This document shows, in pieces, positions 15,224 through 23,387 of a DNA stretch of 31,035 bases (position 1 is its first letter; each line of letters begins with the position of its first letter). The notes beneath the pieces are model-generated. The model saw only the letters and a program-made list of their open reading frames with translations. It was not told where the DNA came from and ran no database searches. Both the position numbers and the translations under genes were made by a program. This DNA is from DATFYM01 sp035315065 (GTDB taxonomy: Bacteria; Acidobacteriota; Terriglobia; UBA7540), in the NCBI GenBank assembly GCA_035315065.1, contig DATFYM010000187.1, positions 1 to 31,035 on the forward strand, written 5' to 3'.

Positions 15224-16156
15224 TCACTCCTCGTTGTTTCTACGGTTCAATGGGTTGATGTGGATTATACCGCTGAAGGATTTGAGTTCGACCGTTGCCT
15301 TGCCGGTGTTAGAGGTCCCCATGAGGCTGTTCGCGCCGGGATACGAAGTCGAGCGCCTGGGTTTGGGTCGAAGGGTAACTTCCGGATCGCGAAGCACTTT
15401 GCCCTTTATGGACTTCGCATCCAGCTCAAACGAACCGTTGGGAGAAATGAAGACATCCATGTTTCCGTTCCAGGTGGAAAGCTGATAGTCAGCGGCCGGT
15501 ACGAAGTCGCCTTCAAAAACAATCTTGCCAGAGGTGGTGTTGGCGCTCAGGTGAGTGCCAGTGGGAGAAAGGAAATAGAGGTTGCCGCACACGGAGTTCG
15601 CTTCGACGCGACCAGCAGAGCGGCTGATCCTGATGTTGCCGTCGAGCGAGCGCACCGCCAAGTGGCCGCCAACATCGTCCACCTCGACGGGAGCGCCGCC
15701 CGATTCAATGCCAACGTCTCCTTGCAGCCTTTCCACGTGCACATCGCCCTCGAAGTTATGGAGATCGAGGCTCGATGCCGAGGGAACTTCCAGAAAATAA
15801 TCAGTGCTCTTCTCCTTGGCGCTCAGCCCGTTCTCCCGCAGAAGGGTTTCGAGGCGGAGCTTTTCGGCGGGTCCTTTGGAGGGCATCGTCTCCATCTCGA
15901 CGTCCGCCCGCGGCGAGGAGGTGGTGGAAACAAGGTGGATCAGCAGTTTGTCCCATCCCTTCACCACTACGTGGCCGTTGAGGTTGTTCAGGGTGATGCG
16001 CGGAGTTGGCGTGGCATCGATCGTCTTCTCTAAACGTGCCCCACCCTGCTGGGCTAAACCGCCGAAGGGGAGGGAGAGCAGCAACAGCCCCGTGAAACCG
16101 AGCTCTCCCATCCAGGCGGGTTTTGGTACCTCGCGTCGCAGGAATCGGTTGATCAA
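15224..16156 (-). CDS. DUF4097-like exported repeat protein (putative adhesin)
   Basis: The start is a TTG at 16156, supported by GGGAGGA eight bases upstream, between the previous stop and the TTG. The 310-residue product has a signal-like helix (GELGFTGLLLLSLPFGGLAQ, about 17-36). It then has a long run of short beta strands of the form xLDLHNFEGDVHVERLQGDV, VEVDDVGGHLAVRSLDGNIR and ANTTSGKIVFEGDF, the ladder-like beta helix of DUF4097 proteins. These are common behind anti-sigma genes, and their function is poorly known; a surface or periplasmic structural role is likely. It is the third gene of the sigma operon, 18 bases after the anti-sigma gene. Confidence 0.88.
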   Translation of the reverse strand: MINRFLRREVPKPAWMGELGFTGLLLLSLPFGGLAQQGGARLEKTIDATPTPRITLNNLNGHVVVKGWDKLLIHLVSTTSSPRADVEMETMPSKGPAEKLRLETLLRENGLSAKEKSTDYFLEVPSASSLDLHNFEGDVHVERLQGDVGIESGGAPVEVDDVGGHLAVRSLDGNIRISRSAGRVEANSVCGNLYFLSPTGTHLSANTTSGKIVFEGDFVPAADYQLSTWNGNMDVFISPNGSFELDAKSIKGKVLRDPEVTLRPKPRRSTSYPGANSLMGTSNTGKATVELKSFSGIIHINPLNRRNNEE

Positions 16157-16174
16157 GTTCGGCTTCCTCCCGGT

Positions 16175-17083
16175 TCAGCGACCGGCATACTCCAGCGCTG
16201 AAGATAACACTTCCGCTTTGCGAAGATAAGCCCCTTGCAGATACTCGCGCGCCAAGCTGCTGTCCGATCCTTGCCCAATTGAATGCTCCGCTTCCTGGAT
16301 CGAGCTATCCAAGGACTCCAGGCTCTTCCGGAAGTCGGCCTTCACTTCGGGCGCGATTGCCGCTTCTTGCTCGTGGTAGCTGCGCTCGAGCAGTCGTACT
16401 TCTTCTTGGGTTTGCAATAAGGTCGGATCCTCGGCAAGGGTCAACCTGCTCTCGGCTTGGTTATGATTGTTCACCCTCGGGCCGCCGAGCAGCAGCACGC
16501 CAAGAAAGATCATGCCCGCCATCGCGGCCACCGGCGCGGGATGGAGGAATTCGAAGTGCCGCAGCCAGCCAGTCCACGGGTTCAGTTGCTCGTGAATCAC
16601 GCCTTCGGCCGCCAGCGTAGCGCGAATGTTGGCCCAGACCCTCGGGGACGGATCCTGCAGTTCCAGGCGGCCGGCTTCCGCAATCAGGAACCTGAGGTCG
16701 TTGAGCACCACGCCGCAGAACGCACACTCCTCAGCGTGCCGGGCGGCGGCGGGCGTCTTCTCGCCCTCCAGGTAAGCTAAGAGTGCGGCGTAAAATGCAC
16801 GACAGGCGTCGCTCGGCCCAGCCGGGTGAAACAGTCCTTCCGCGACCAAGGCAGCGCGGACGTTGAGCCAAACCCTGGCGGGCGGATCTTGCAGTTCCAG
16901 CCTACCGGCCTCCGCGACGAGGAGCTGGATGTCCCTAAGCAACACGCCACACAACGCACAGTCTTCCGCGTGCGCGGCCACCAGAGGGTTTCCTTCTTGC
17001 TCCAGGTAGGCGGACAGTCCGGCATCAAACTCCCCGCAGGTGCCGCTCGGTAGACCCGCTCTTTCGCGTAACTGCTCTAACAT
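16175..17083 (-). CDS. Anti-sigma factor with a duplicated zinc-finger module
   Basis: A 302-residue membrane-anchored regulator, starting four bases after the sigma gene stop with its ribosome binding site inside the last sigma codons. Residues 16-86 and 94-164 are clear copies of one module: a helix with AYLE, the zinc site HAEDCALCG (His38, Cys42, Cys45) or HAEECAFCG (His116, Cys120, Cys123), then AEAGRLELQDP and VWxNxRAxLxAEG. The repeat offset is 78 residues. One membrane helix follows (about 183-201), then an exported, helix-rich, coiled-coil-like tail (about 210-302). Most ZAS anti-sigma proteins carry one such finger. It should hold the neighbouring ECF sigma factor at the membrane until the tail senses a signal. 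Confidence 0.9.
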   Translation of the reverse strand: MLEQLRERAGLPSGTCGEFDAGLSAYLEQEGNPLVAAHAEDCALCGVLLRDIQLLVAEAGRLELQDPPARVWLNVRAALVAEGLFHPAGPSDACRAFYAALLAYLEGEKTPAAARHAEECAFCGVVLNDLRFLIAEAGRLELQDPSPRVWANIRATLAAEGVIHEQLNPWTGWLRHFEFLHPAPVAAMAGMIFLGVLLLGGPRVNNHNQAESRLTLAEDPTLLQTQEEVRLLERSYHEQEAAIAPEVKADFRKSLESLDSSIQEAEHSIGQGSDSSLAREYLQGAYLRKAEVLSSALEYAGR

Positions 17084-17087
17084 GGCT

Positions 17088-17741
17088 TTACGGCCTCTCG
17101 GGCTTTGCTTGCCCCGCGCCGGCGGTCGCTTCCGTAGCTTCTAAGGCGGCGGCTTTCCGGGCCTCGTCTCGACGCAGCCAGTCGCGCAGCTTCAGGCGCG
17201 CCTTGTGCAACTGCGACTTGGAATTACCGACCGAATAACTCATGATCTGGGCAATCTCGTTGTGCTCGTAACCTTCCACATCGTGCAGGACGAACACCGC
17301 GCGGTAACCCGGCGGTAGCTCGGCGATGGCCCGATCCAGATTGATCCGATCCACCGACCCGAGCAGGCGACGGTCGTCATCGCCATACTCGCGCTTGACC
17401 GGTTCCTCCTGCGAACTGTCGACCTCATCCAGAGAAACCTGTTGCAGACCTTTCTTCCGCAGGTGCATCAGCACCACGTTCACCACCAGCCGATGCAGCC
17501 AAGTCGAAAATGCCGATTCGCCGCGAAAGGTGGAAAGCTTCCTGAAGACCTGGAGGAACGCTTCCTGCGATAAGTCCTCCGCCTCCGTGGGATCGCTGAC
17601 CATTCGCAGGCAAAGGGAGTAAACTCGGCGCTTGTGCGCTTCAAAGAGCGCCGCGAACGCGGCCTCGTCCCCCCGCTGTGCACGCGCGATCAGTTGAGCG
17701 TCGGAAGCGACCTTGATTGGTGCGTTTTTGTCTGAGCTCAA
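17088..17741 (-). CDS. ECF-type RNA polymerase sigma factor (RpoE-like)
   Basis: A 217-residue sigma-70 family protein of the ECF group. Region 2 is visible as EAEDLSQEAFLQVFRK then GESAFSTWLHRLVVNVVL. Region 4 is ELPPGYRAVFVLHDVEGYEH then NEIAQIMSYSVGNSKSQLHK and ARLKLRDWL, which reads the -35 element. There is no region 1 or 3. The start is a TTG at 17741, because an in-frame stop lies just upstream and no ATG follows in time; the ribosome binding site is weak. It is the first gene of a three-gene operon with its anti-sigma factor and a DUF4097-like protein, and such operons are usually autoregulated. The C-terminal tail (about 190-217) is Ala/Glu-rich. Confidence 0.95.
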   Translation of the reverse strand: MSSDKNAPIKVASDAQLIARAQRGDEAAFAALFEAHKRRVYSLCLRMVSDPTEAEDLSQEAFLQVFRKLSTFRGESAFSTWLHRLVVNVVLMHLRKKGLQQVSLDEVDSSQEEPVKREYGDDDRRLLGSVDRINLDRAIAELPPGYRAVFVLHDVEGYEHNEIAQIMSYSVGNSKSQLHKARLKLRDWLRRDEARKAAALEATEATAGAGQAKPERP

Positions 17742-17813
17742 AGCGCATCACTTAGGCCGCACCTCAACTCGTTCGGTGAGATGCCGGCCATCTGACGGGA
17801 GTTGTCCTTTACA

Positions 17814-17965
17814 TCAGTTCTCAGTTCTCAGTTTTCAGTCTTAGCCGTCAGCCATCAGCGCTCAGCTATCAGCAAGAACGCTCGGTTGTCTTGCTGATGG
17901 CTGATAGCTGAAAGCTGATGGCTACTGAGAACTGAGAACTGAGAACTGACAACTAACTGAAAACT
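17814..17965. repeat. Long heptad inverted repeat with two words
   Basis: The left arm (17814-17877) steps through CAGTTCT-type heptads and then CAGCCAT/CAGCTAT heptads. The right arm (17889-17965) mirrors both blocks in reverse order with complementary heptads (CTGATGG, CTGATAG, then CTGAGAA several times). The loop is about 11 bases. It starts three bases from the stop codon of the propeller gene and sits upstream of the sigma gene, so it could end or protect the propeller transcript. Confidence 0.92.
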
Positions 17966-17968
17966 TCT

Positions 17969-20227
17969 TCAAGGCACGTGAACCACAGCCTTGCCCACCC
18001 CGGCATTCCCGGCGCTGTCAAAAGCCCGCAGGCTTACCACGTGCTCGCCGGGCGCCAGCTTCCCTGCGTTCACCGTGAAAGTCTCGCGGCGCGAGTCCAC
18101 CACGCCATCGTCGGAGTAAATGTCCTTCCATTCCTTGCCATCGATCGAAAACTCTGCGCTGTGCAAAGGGGAGACGCTGTCCTCCGCCTGGAACTGGACC
18201 TCAATCCCGCCGCCGCGCGTCTCGGACTTCAGCACCGTGACCTCCGGCGGCGTGTTGTCGATCCAGAAGGGCGCGCTCACCATTTCCGCCTGGCGCGCCG
18301 TGCCGGGAGGATTGGACTCCTCGTCCGAGGCTACGAGTTTGGCCTGATAGCGCCCGTCCGCGAACGAGGCAGGGTCGAGCGTGAAGCTGGTTTGCCCCAA
18401 CCGGTTCTTCAACAGGTGCCACTCCTCTTCGTCGGCCGCCTTCAGGTAGAGCGAATAGGTCAGCGTGTCGCCGTTGGGGTCGTCCGCCTGCCAGCTCAGG
18501 GTGACCGGAACTTTCTCCGCTGGGGACCTGGAGGGTGCGCCCGAACCAAAACCAGCGGCAGAGGTGACGGTTACGACGCCGCCCGAGAACGGAGTGGCGT
18601 TGGCCGATCCTCCTGTGGGGCTGGCCCTATCGCCAGCAGTGGAGACACTGAAGGAACGGATTTCCGGAGCCAGGTTTTGGTTCAAGTAGGCCAGCGTGAC
18701 ATCGTCTAGTGCTGGCGTCGCGGCCCCCGACCCGTGCAGCACGGCCTTCCACTGGATAAAGCGCGCCGCCGGGCTCTTGATCGGGCTCCCGTTAGGATCG
18801 CTGAGGGGACCATCCCAGTCGCTCCACGTTGGGTCCGGACGGTCGGTGTTGCCCGAGCGAGTGAAAAACTGGATGGAAGTGCCCGCCGGAGTCTCGTCCC
18901 GCCACACCAGTGTGCCCCAATGCGAGACGAACTTCGTGTCCTTCACCTGCGATTCGAAGGTACCCTCTGCGCCAGGACTGGCGCCCAGCCGGAAGAGCTT
19001 GGCGACGCTGGCAGTGGCGGCGTAGAGGTCGCCGCCCTCCAGGAGCAGCCGGGTAGCCAGAGCTTCCCGCGTCTGGGCCAGCAGCGTCAGACCGGAACCC
19101 TCCTGTGATGGTGTCAGGTTAAAGATTCGACCGTTGGCGTCGGTAGAGAACAGCACCTGGTTGTTCCGCACCGCCAGACCGAAGATGCTCTCGTTGTTGG
19201 AACTCCAGATAGTCTCGACACTCGCGTCCGGATGGATCTCAATCAAGGCGCCCTTTCCCTGAGGCATTTTGGGCACTGAAAAGGGCGCACTCGGCGTTGC
19301 GGATCGATTGAAGCTGGGGGGAGCCGGCGCGGCAGCGGGCGGATTTTGGGCCTTGGCGCTCTCCTCCGGCGCATCGTCCGTCGATGCTTCTACCGTCACG
19401 GTGGTGACACCGGGAGTACCAGTTGGCGGCGGGCCAGTGGGTATCAGCAAGTCCGGTGAGCCCTTGCCCCCGGCGCCCCCGAGCGCCGCCGCGTAGATAT
19501 CACCTTGAGAATCCAGGGCCAGCGCATGGACCTCCGGCAAGCTGGCTTGATAAATCACGAAGGCCTTGCCTTCCGGCGTGATGCGGTAGATCAACCCATT
19601 CGGGACGCTGCCCGCCAGCAGATTGCCCGCCCTCTCAAAGGCCAGGCACATGATGTGGGTCTGCTTGGCGTCGTAGAACAGGGAACCTCTGCCATTCGGG
19701 TCGATCCGGAAGATCTTCCCTTGGTCACCGGTCCCGGCATACAGGCGGCCCCCGGCGTCGAAGGCCAGCGCCCAGATGTACTTTGTCTTCGCATCGTAAA
19801 AAACGGAAGACTTTCCGTCAGAAGTGACCTTGTAGATCTTTCCGTCCGGCGAACTCCCCACGTAGAGTGCGCCGTCCGGACCCGCCGCCAGGGCAAACAC
19901 GTCGGGCTCCTGCGCCTTGAAGAACACTGATCCCTTCTGCTGCGCGTCCACTTTGAAGACTTTGCCCTGATGCCCGGTACCGATATAAAGGTTGTGGTTG
20001 CGGTCTGCCGCCAGCGACAGGGCCAGGTTCTCGTCCGGACTGAAAACGGCCTTGATTTCGGGCGAGATTCTCAGCTCGCCTTCGCTGCTAAGAGCGACGT
20101 TGGTCATCGTGCCCTGCAGGAAGTCCTCAAAGGAGCCAACCTGCCAGAAACTGGTCTCCACCGCCAGAAGCGGCACCGTCAGCGCGGCCGCGAGCGACGC
20201 AATCATGATTGCCTTGCAGTTCTTCAT
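17969..20227 (-). CDS. Secreted beta-propeller protein with C-terminal Ig-like domains
   Basis: The frame is open to 20386, but that extension is translated repeat sequence. The ATG at 20227, with AGGTCAGGT upstream and a signal peptide (residues about 6-22), gives 752 residues. The first half contains propeller blades of about 40-45 residues with repeated signatures: LYIGTGHQGKVFKVD, LYVGSSPDGKIYKVT, LYAGTGDQGKIFRID and LLAGSVPNGLIYRIT. A Pro/Ala/Thr-rich hinge interrupts it around 270-320, and the blades resume (FGLAVRNNQVLFSTDANGRI). The last 250 residues look like fibronectin/Ig-type sandwiches, including PVTLSWQADDPNGDTLTYSL and FWIDNTPPEVTVLKSE. It is probably a periplasmic or surface protein; ligand unknown. 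It follows the S55-like gene on the same strand. Confidence 0.88.
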   Translation of the reverse strand: MKNCKAIMIASLAAALTVPLLAVETSFWQVGSFEDFLQGTMTNVALSSEGELRISPEIKAVFSPDENLALSLAADRNHNLYIGTGHQGKVFKVDAQQKGSVFFKAQEPDVFALAAGPDGALYVGSSPDGKIYKVTSDGKSSVFYDAKTKYIWALAFDAGGRLYAGTGDQGKIFRIDPNGRGSLFYDAKQTHIMCLAFERAGNLLAGSVPNGLIYRITPEGKAFVIYQASLPEVHALALDSQGDIYAAALGGAGGKGSPDLLIPTGPPPTGTPGVTTVTVEASTDDAPEESAKAQNPPAAAPAPPSFNRSATPSAPFSVPKMPQGKGALIEIHPDASVETIWSSNNESIFGLAVRNNQVLFSTDANGRIFNLTPSQEGSGLTLLAQTREALATRLLLEGGDLYAATASVAKLFRLGASPGAEGTFESQVKDTKFVSHWGTLVWRDETPAGTSIQFFTRSGNTDRPDPTWSDWDGPLSDPNGSPIKSPAARFIQWKAVLHGSGAATPALDDVTLAYLNQNLAPEIRSFSVSTAGDRASPTGGSANATPFSGGVVTVTSAAGFGSGAPSRSPAEKVPVTLSWQADDPNGDTLTYSLYLKAADEEEWHLLKNRLGQTSFTLDPASFADGRYQAKLVASDEESNPPGTARQAEMVSAPFWIDNTPPEVTVLKSETRGGGIEVQFQAEDSVSPLHSAEFSIDGKEWKDIYSDDGVVDSRRETFTVNAGKLAPGEHVVSLRAFDSAGNAGVGKAVVHVP

Positions 20228-20239
20228 TACCTGACCTTT

Positions 20240-20359
20240 CGAAACTGGAAACTGGAAACTCGAAACTCGCCGGATACATTTTGGATTTTGGATTTTCGAT
20301 TTTGGATTGAAGGGCAAGCCCATACACGGTTTATCAATCCAAAATCCAAAATCCAAAAT
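20240..20359. repeat. Heptad repeats, CGAAACT run plus GGATTTT hairpin
   Basis: 20240-20268 is a CGAAACT/GGAAACT tandem run with no partner arm. 20280-20311 (GGATTTT heptads) and 20331-20359 (AATCCAAA heptads) form a hairpin. Together they fill the gap between the S55-like gene stop and the propeller start, ending next to the propeller ribosome binding site. Confidence 0.92.
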
Positions 20360-20363
20360 GATT

Positions 20364-22274
20364 TCAGTCGCCCTCGCTCGCCACACGCAATAGCAGCATC
20401 TTGTCGCCGTGAATCGTATACGGAGAGGGCCCGGCCTCGAAGTCGCCGATCACAGACGTCCAACTGAACGTCGCGCTGCTGGAAGCGCCGGGTTCCGCCA
20501 TCAGGGTCTGAAGCAGGGAAGGCGGAGGCGACGGGTATTCGTCGCCCTGCAGTATGAAAGAACGCTGGGGAGCCATCAACAGCGCGTAAAGGCGGTTGTT
20601 GCGTCGCATGCGATTGAGAGCCCGCACCAGTTGATCGAGGCTGCGGGGCGAACCGGTGAGCGGCGTTATCCTGAATTGCATGGCGTTGAGGCCGGCCCCG
20701 CCGCCCACGATCAGTGAGAGCACCTTGTCGCTGATGCTGTCGGGAATAGTCACCGGAATCTTCTCCGTGAGGCTTTCGCCCGATGGCGTGCGCAGCAGCG
20801 CGGTCACCTCGATGTGGTCGCCCGGATGCACCTCCGACTGCGTTGCCCACACCTGTTCCACATCGGCCACCCGCCGCTCGTCTTGCGAAACCGCCGCGAT
20901 GTCGATTCCCTCGACGTGCAGTCCGGGGAAGTTGCTGTTCATGATGTAGTTCAGCGGGGTGGCGACGGCGAGGCCGGCCGGGCCCGCCGCGCCCATCTCG
21001 GAAGAGGCGACATCCTCCAGGTCCACGGATTGGCCACCTGAGAGCCGGATCTTGCCCTTGATGTCGAGCGTGGAAGGTCCCATGGCCCGCTCCGTTGCGG
21101 TGAGCACCGAAACTACTGCCAGATTCAGCAGCAATGGCGAGAGAAACGGCTCCTGGATGATGTTCAGGTTGTAGTCGGTCTGCCGGTTGAGTGTGGAATC
21201 GAGGCGAATGTGGACCGGGATCAGCGAAGCCTTGTCGCCCAGCACTCCGTAGACGGCGGAAAAGCGGTCCTGCTGGATGGTGCCCACGGGCTGGCCGGGC
21301 ACATCGATCTTGAACGAACTGGACAGGCTCGGCACGGTGACCAGCACGTGCGCGGGCGCAAAGGGAATCTCCGCCGGCCCGACTTGCAGCAGGCGGTGGC
21401 CGCAGGCATAGAGATCATCGCCCTTGCGGTAGGTGACCGTGCAGTCGGCGTTGAGGTTCAGATCGCCGCTTACCAGGAAAAGGCTCACCATCGAGCCGGG
21501 GATCAAGCTCTTGGTGGCGTCGGAATCTCCGGCCACGGGAGTCGGCGCCCCGCTGAGAACGCCGCCCGCCATGGGTTCAAATCCCATGGCGCGGAAGACG
21601 GGTGCGTAGGTCTCCACCAGGCTGCCGGGAAAGCCGCCGAAATGCAAGGGCAGGGAAAGGTTCACCATCGAGCTCGGCGAGCTTTGCGATGTGAACCGTC
21701 TCATCCAGACTGGCACGGCGCCTGTTTCCCCGGGATCCGGGATGAAACGCGGGCCGCCGGGCGAGTTTACAATCTTGAACCTTTGGCCTGCCTCGAGCGA
21801 ACCGACCGCGCCCGACGCCGCCCGTGCGGTTTCAAGATGCCCGTCCGCCGCTGTTCTCGCCTGCGGGACTACGTCGATCATCTGCTCGATGGGAGTGATA
21901 CCGGCGATGGGTTCCTTGGAAAAAGGGAAAGCGAGCGCCACGGCGCCCACCAGCTTGCCGTCGATGTAGACCGGACTTCCGCTCATCCCTGCGATCACGC
22001 CGGTTTCGGCGAGCGGCCCGCCGGCAAGTCGCGCCAGGATCAGGTCCTGTTTGGGCGCAACCGCGTTCCGGAGCACGCCCAGAATCTCCACCTGAAATTC
22101 GGTAATGTTGTCGCCCTGGAAGATCGTGCGCCCAACGCCCTTCTGTCCCGGGCGGACTTCGCTCAGCGGGAAAAACTTGATGTCGTCCTGGGCGCGCAAT
22201 ACCGGAGCCAGGAACGCCGACGCAATCACGAATGACGATACCAGGAGTGAAGTAGCCAGCCATCGAGTCTTCAT
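20364..22274 (-). CDS. SpoIVB/S55-like serine peptidase domain protein, exported
   Basis: The chosen ATG at 22274 gives 636 residues; a GTG five codons earlier is possible. Residues about 8-28 form a signal peptide. Then comes the block typical of SpoIVB-like (peptidase family S55) proteins: FFPLSEVRPGQKGVGRTIF and FQVEILGVL, followed by GMSGSPVYIDGKLVGAVA with the likely nucleophile Ser98. A GHxxx segment (YACGHRLLQVGPAEIPFAPA, His293) comes later. In Bacillus SpoIVB the His precedes the Ser, so the order here is reversed. The C-terminal half holds further beta-rich segments of no known family. In sporulating bacteria SpoIVB cuts a signalling protein; here a periplasmic protease or scaffold is more likely. 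The substrate is unknown. Confidence 0.85.
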   Translation of the reverse strand: MKTRWLATSLLVSSFVIASAFLAPVLRAQDDIKFFPLSEVRPGQKGVGRTIFQGDNITEFQVEILGVLRNAVAPKQDLILARLAGGPLAETGVIAGMSGSPVYIDGKLVGAVALAFPFSKEPIAGITPIEQMIDVVPQARTAADGHLETARAASGAVGSLEAGQRFKIVNSPGGPRFIPDPGETGAVPVWMRRFTSQSSPSSMVNLSLPLHFGGFPGSLVETYAPVFRAMGFEPMAGGVLSGAPTPVAGDSDATKSLIPGSMVSLFLVSGDLNLNADCTVTYRKGDDLYACGHRLLQVGPAEIPFAPAHVLVTVPSLSSSFKIDVPGQPVGTIQQDRFSAVYGVLGDKASLIPVHIRLDSTLNRQTDYNLNIIQEPFLSPLLLNLAVVSVLTATERAMGPSTLDIKGKIRLSGGQSVDLEDVASSEMGAAGPAGLAVATPLNYIMNSNFPGLHVEGIDIAAVSQDERRVADVEQVWATQSEVHPGDHIEVTALLRTPSGESLTEKIPVTIPDSISDKVLSLIVGGGAGLNAMQFRITPLTGSPRSLDQLVRALNRMRRNNRLYALLMAPQRSFILQGDEYPSPPPSLLQTLMAEPGASSSATFSWTSVIGDFEAGPSPYTIHGDKMLLLRVASEGD

Positions 22275-22289
22275 AAGAGCGTTGAGCAC

Positions 22290-22571
22290 CTTTAGCCACG
22301 AGGCCCCTCCGTTTCAGTCTAGGAGATATGCGATTGAGCCGTCAACTGGTTCTGAGTTTTCGGCAGCAACTTCGCATGGCTGCCAGGGCTCCTGAATGGT
22401 AATGGGAGGTGATTGGAACGAGTCGAGCAGGTTGGTACGGCTGTCGGGCGGACACTGGCCAAAGCGGCGCTGGCGCTCGCTTTTTCTCTCTTTCTAACCA
22501 CTATCCACTCGCCACCAGCGACTGCGGTGAGCGGACAGCGACGCCCGTGTTCCCGGGCCAAAGTGAACCCT
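22290..22571. repeat. Gap with a short heptad remnant
   Basis: No gene is credible here. 22497-22524 reads CCACTAT, CCACTCG, CCACCAG, CGACTG, a single-arm run of the CCACTCG word also seen near 14569 and 29163. The rest of the gap must carry the promoter of the S55-like gene, but none was clear. Confidence 0.5.
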
Positions 22572-23228
22572 TCAGGGTTTGGCTCCCGCGACCAATGCTA
22601 GCTCGAGCCACTTCCAGTAGCAGTCCACATCGACGAACCCGACGTCTTCCAGCCAACGGAGTTGGGTCTGCACGTCCACCCGGCAGGCTCGAGGGATGAC
22701 GTCCTGCTTGCCGACCTTTTGCAGGTAAAGCTCGTGCAGCACGAACGAGGGTGAGGCCACATGGGAGAGGTTAGCGAAGATTCCCCCCGGCGTGAGCCTG
22801 TCGTACACCTCTTGATAGAGTTCCCGCTGCCGTTCGAGTTCGAGTTCATGAAGGGCGAGCCCGCAGACTACGGCGTCAAACCGCCCGAGGTCGGGCAGTT
22901 CGCAAATCAAGTCGTGAGCCACCAACTTCGGAAGAGCCTCTTGGACGTCGACCGAGGGAATCTTCAAGAGGTTCTTCCGAAGTTGCTCGAGGGCTGGCCC
23001 CGGGAAGCCGAAAGCCACGAACTCAGTCTGAGGCCGGTCGATCTGAAGCAGACGCACCAGGCGTCCGTCACCGCCGCTCAGGTCGAGCACGCGATGCACG
23101 CTGGTGGGTATCAACTCCAACAGTACGCCCTCGCCGTCGGCACGATGGGGATGAGAGTCGGCCTGCCGCAGTGAGTCCAGTGCGCCTTGCGTGTTGGACC
23201 AGTAGGTGGTTTTGATGCTGCTTCCCAT
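22572..23228 (-). CDS. Class I SAM-dependent methyltransferase
   Basis: A 218-residue cytosolic methyltransferase. Motif I is VLDLSGGDGRLVRLL (about 47-61), binding S-adenosylmethionine, with two glycines in an unusual SGGDG order. Motif II lies around EFVAFGFPGPAL. Motif IV is FDAVVCGLALHELELE (about 118-133), and the post-motif YDRLTPGGIFANLSHVA is typical of small-molecule methyltransferases. The last 60 residues form the usual alpha/beta closing sheet. The acceptor is unknown. The start at 23228 lacks a visible ribosome binding site. It lies 159 bases downstream of the molybdopterin oxidoreductase gene on the same strand, separated by a heptad hairpin, so co-transcription is possible. Confidence 0.9.
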   Translation of the reverse strand: MGSSIKTTYWSNTQGALDSLRQADSHPHRADGEGVLLELIPTSVHRVLDLSGGDGRLVRLLQIDRPQTEFVAFGFPGPALEQLRKNLLKIPSVDVQEALPKLVAHDLICELPDLGRFDAVVCGLALHELELERQRELYQEVYDRLTPGGIFANLSHVASPSFVLHELYLQKVGKQDVIPRACRVDVQTQLRWLEDVGFVDVDCYWKWLELALVAGAKP

Positions 23229-23270
23229 GTTGATTTAGGCTGCATCTCACAAATACGGTGGCGATGCAAG

Positions 23271-23362
23271 CGGGTTTCGGGATTTGGGGTTCGGGGTTCG
23301 CAGAACAAATCCCTGACCCCCATCTTCTTCTGCGAATCCCGAGCCCCGAATCCCGAATCCCG
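23271..23362. repeat. Heptad inverted repeat, GGGRTTC word (second copy)
   Basis: Arms 23271-23305 and 23328-23362 are 35 bases each and pair with four differences, three of them G-U compatible on the + strand. It is related to 2049-2132 by the heptads GGGATTC and GGGGTTC followed by GCAGA. It occupies the gap between the oxidoreductase stop and the methyltransferase start. Confidence 0.9.
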
Positions 23363-23387
23363 ATTGCCAGAAACCTGAAAACCCGAA

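Noticed and set aside
20228..20386. N-terminal extension of the propeller protein
   Set aside because: Those 53 codons are translated GGATTTT and CGAAACT repeats; the signal peptide and ribosome binding site fit the ATG at 20227.
21570..21601. A tRNA-like T-arm (GGGTTCAAATCCC)
   Set aside because: It lies within the S55-like coding sequence in a conserved-looking frame, with no acceptor, D or anticodon arms around it.
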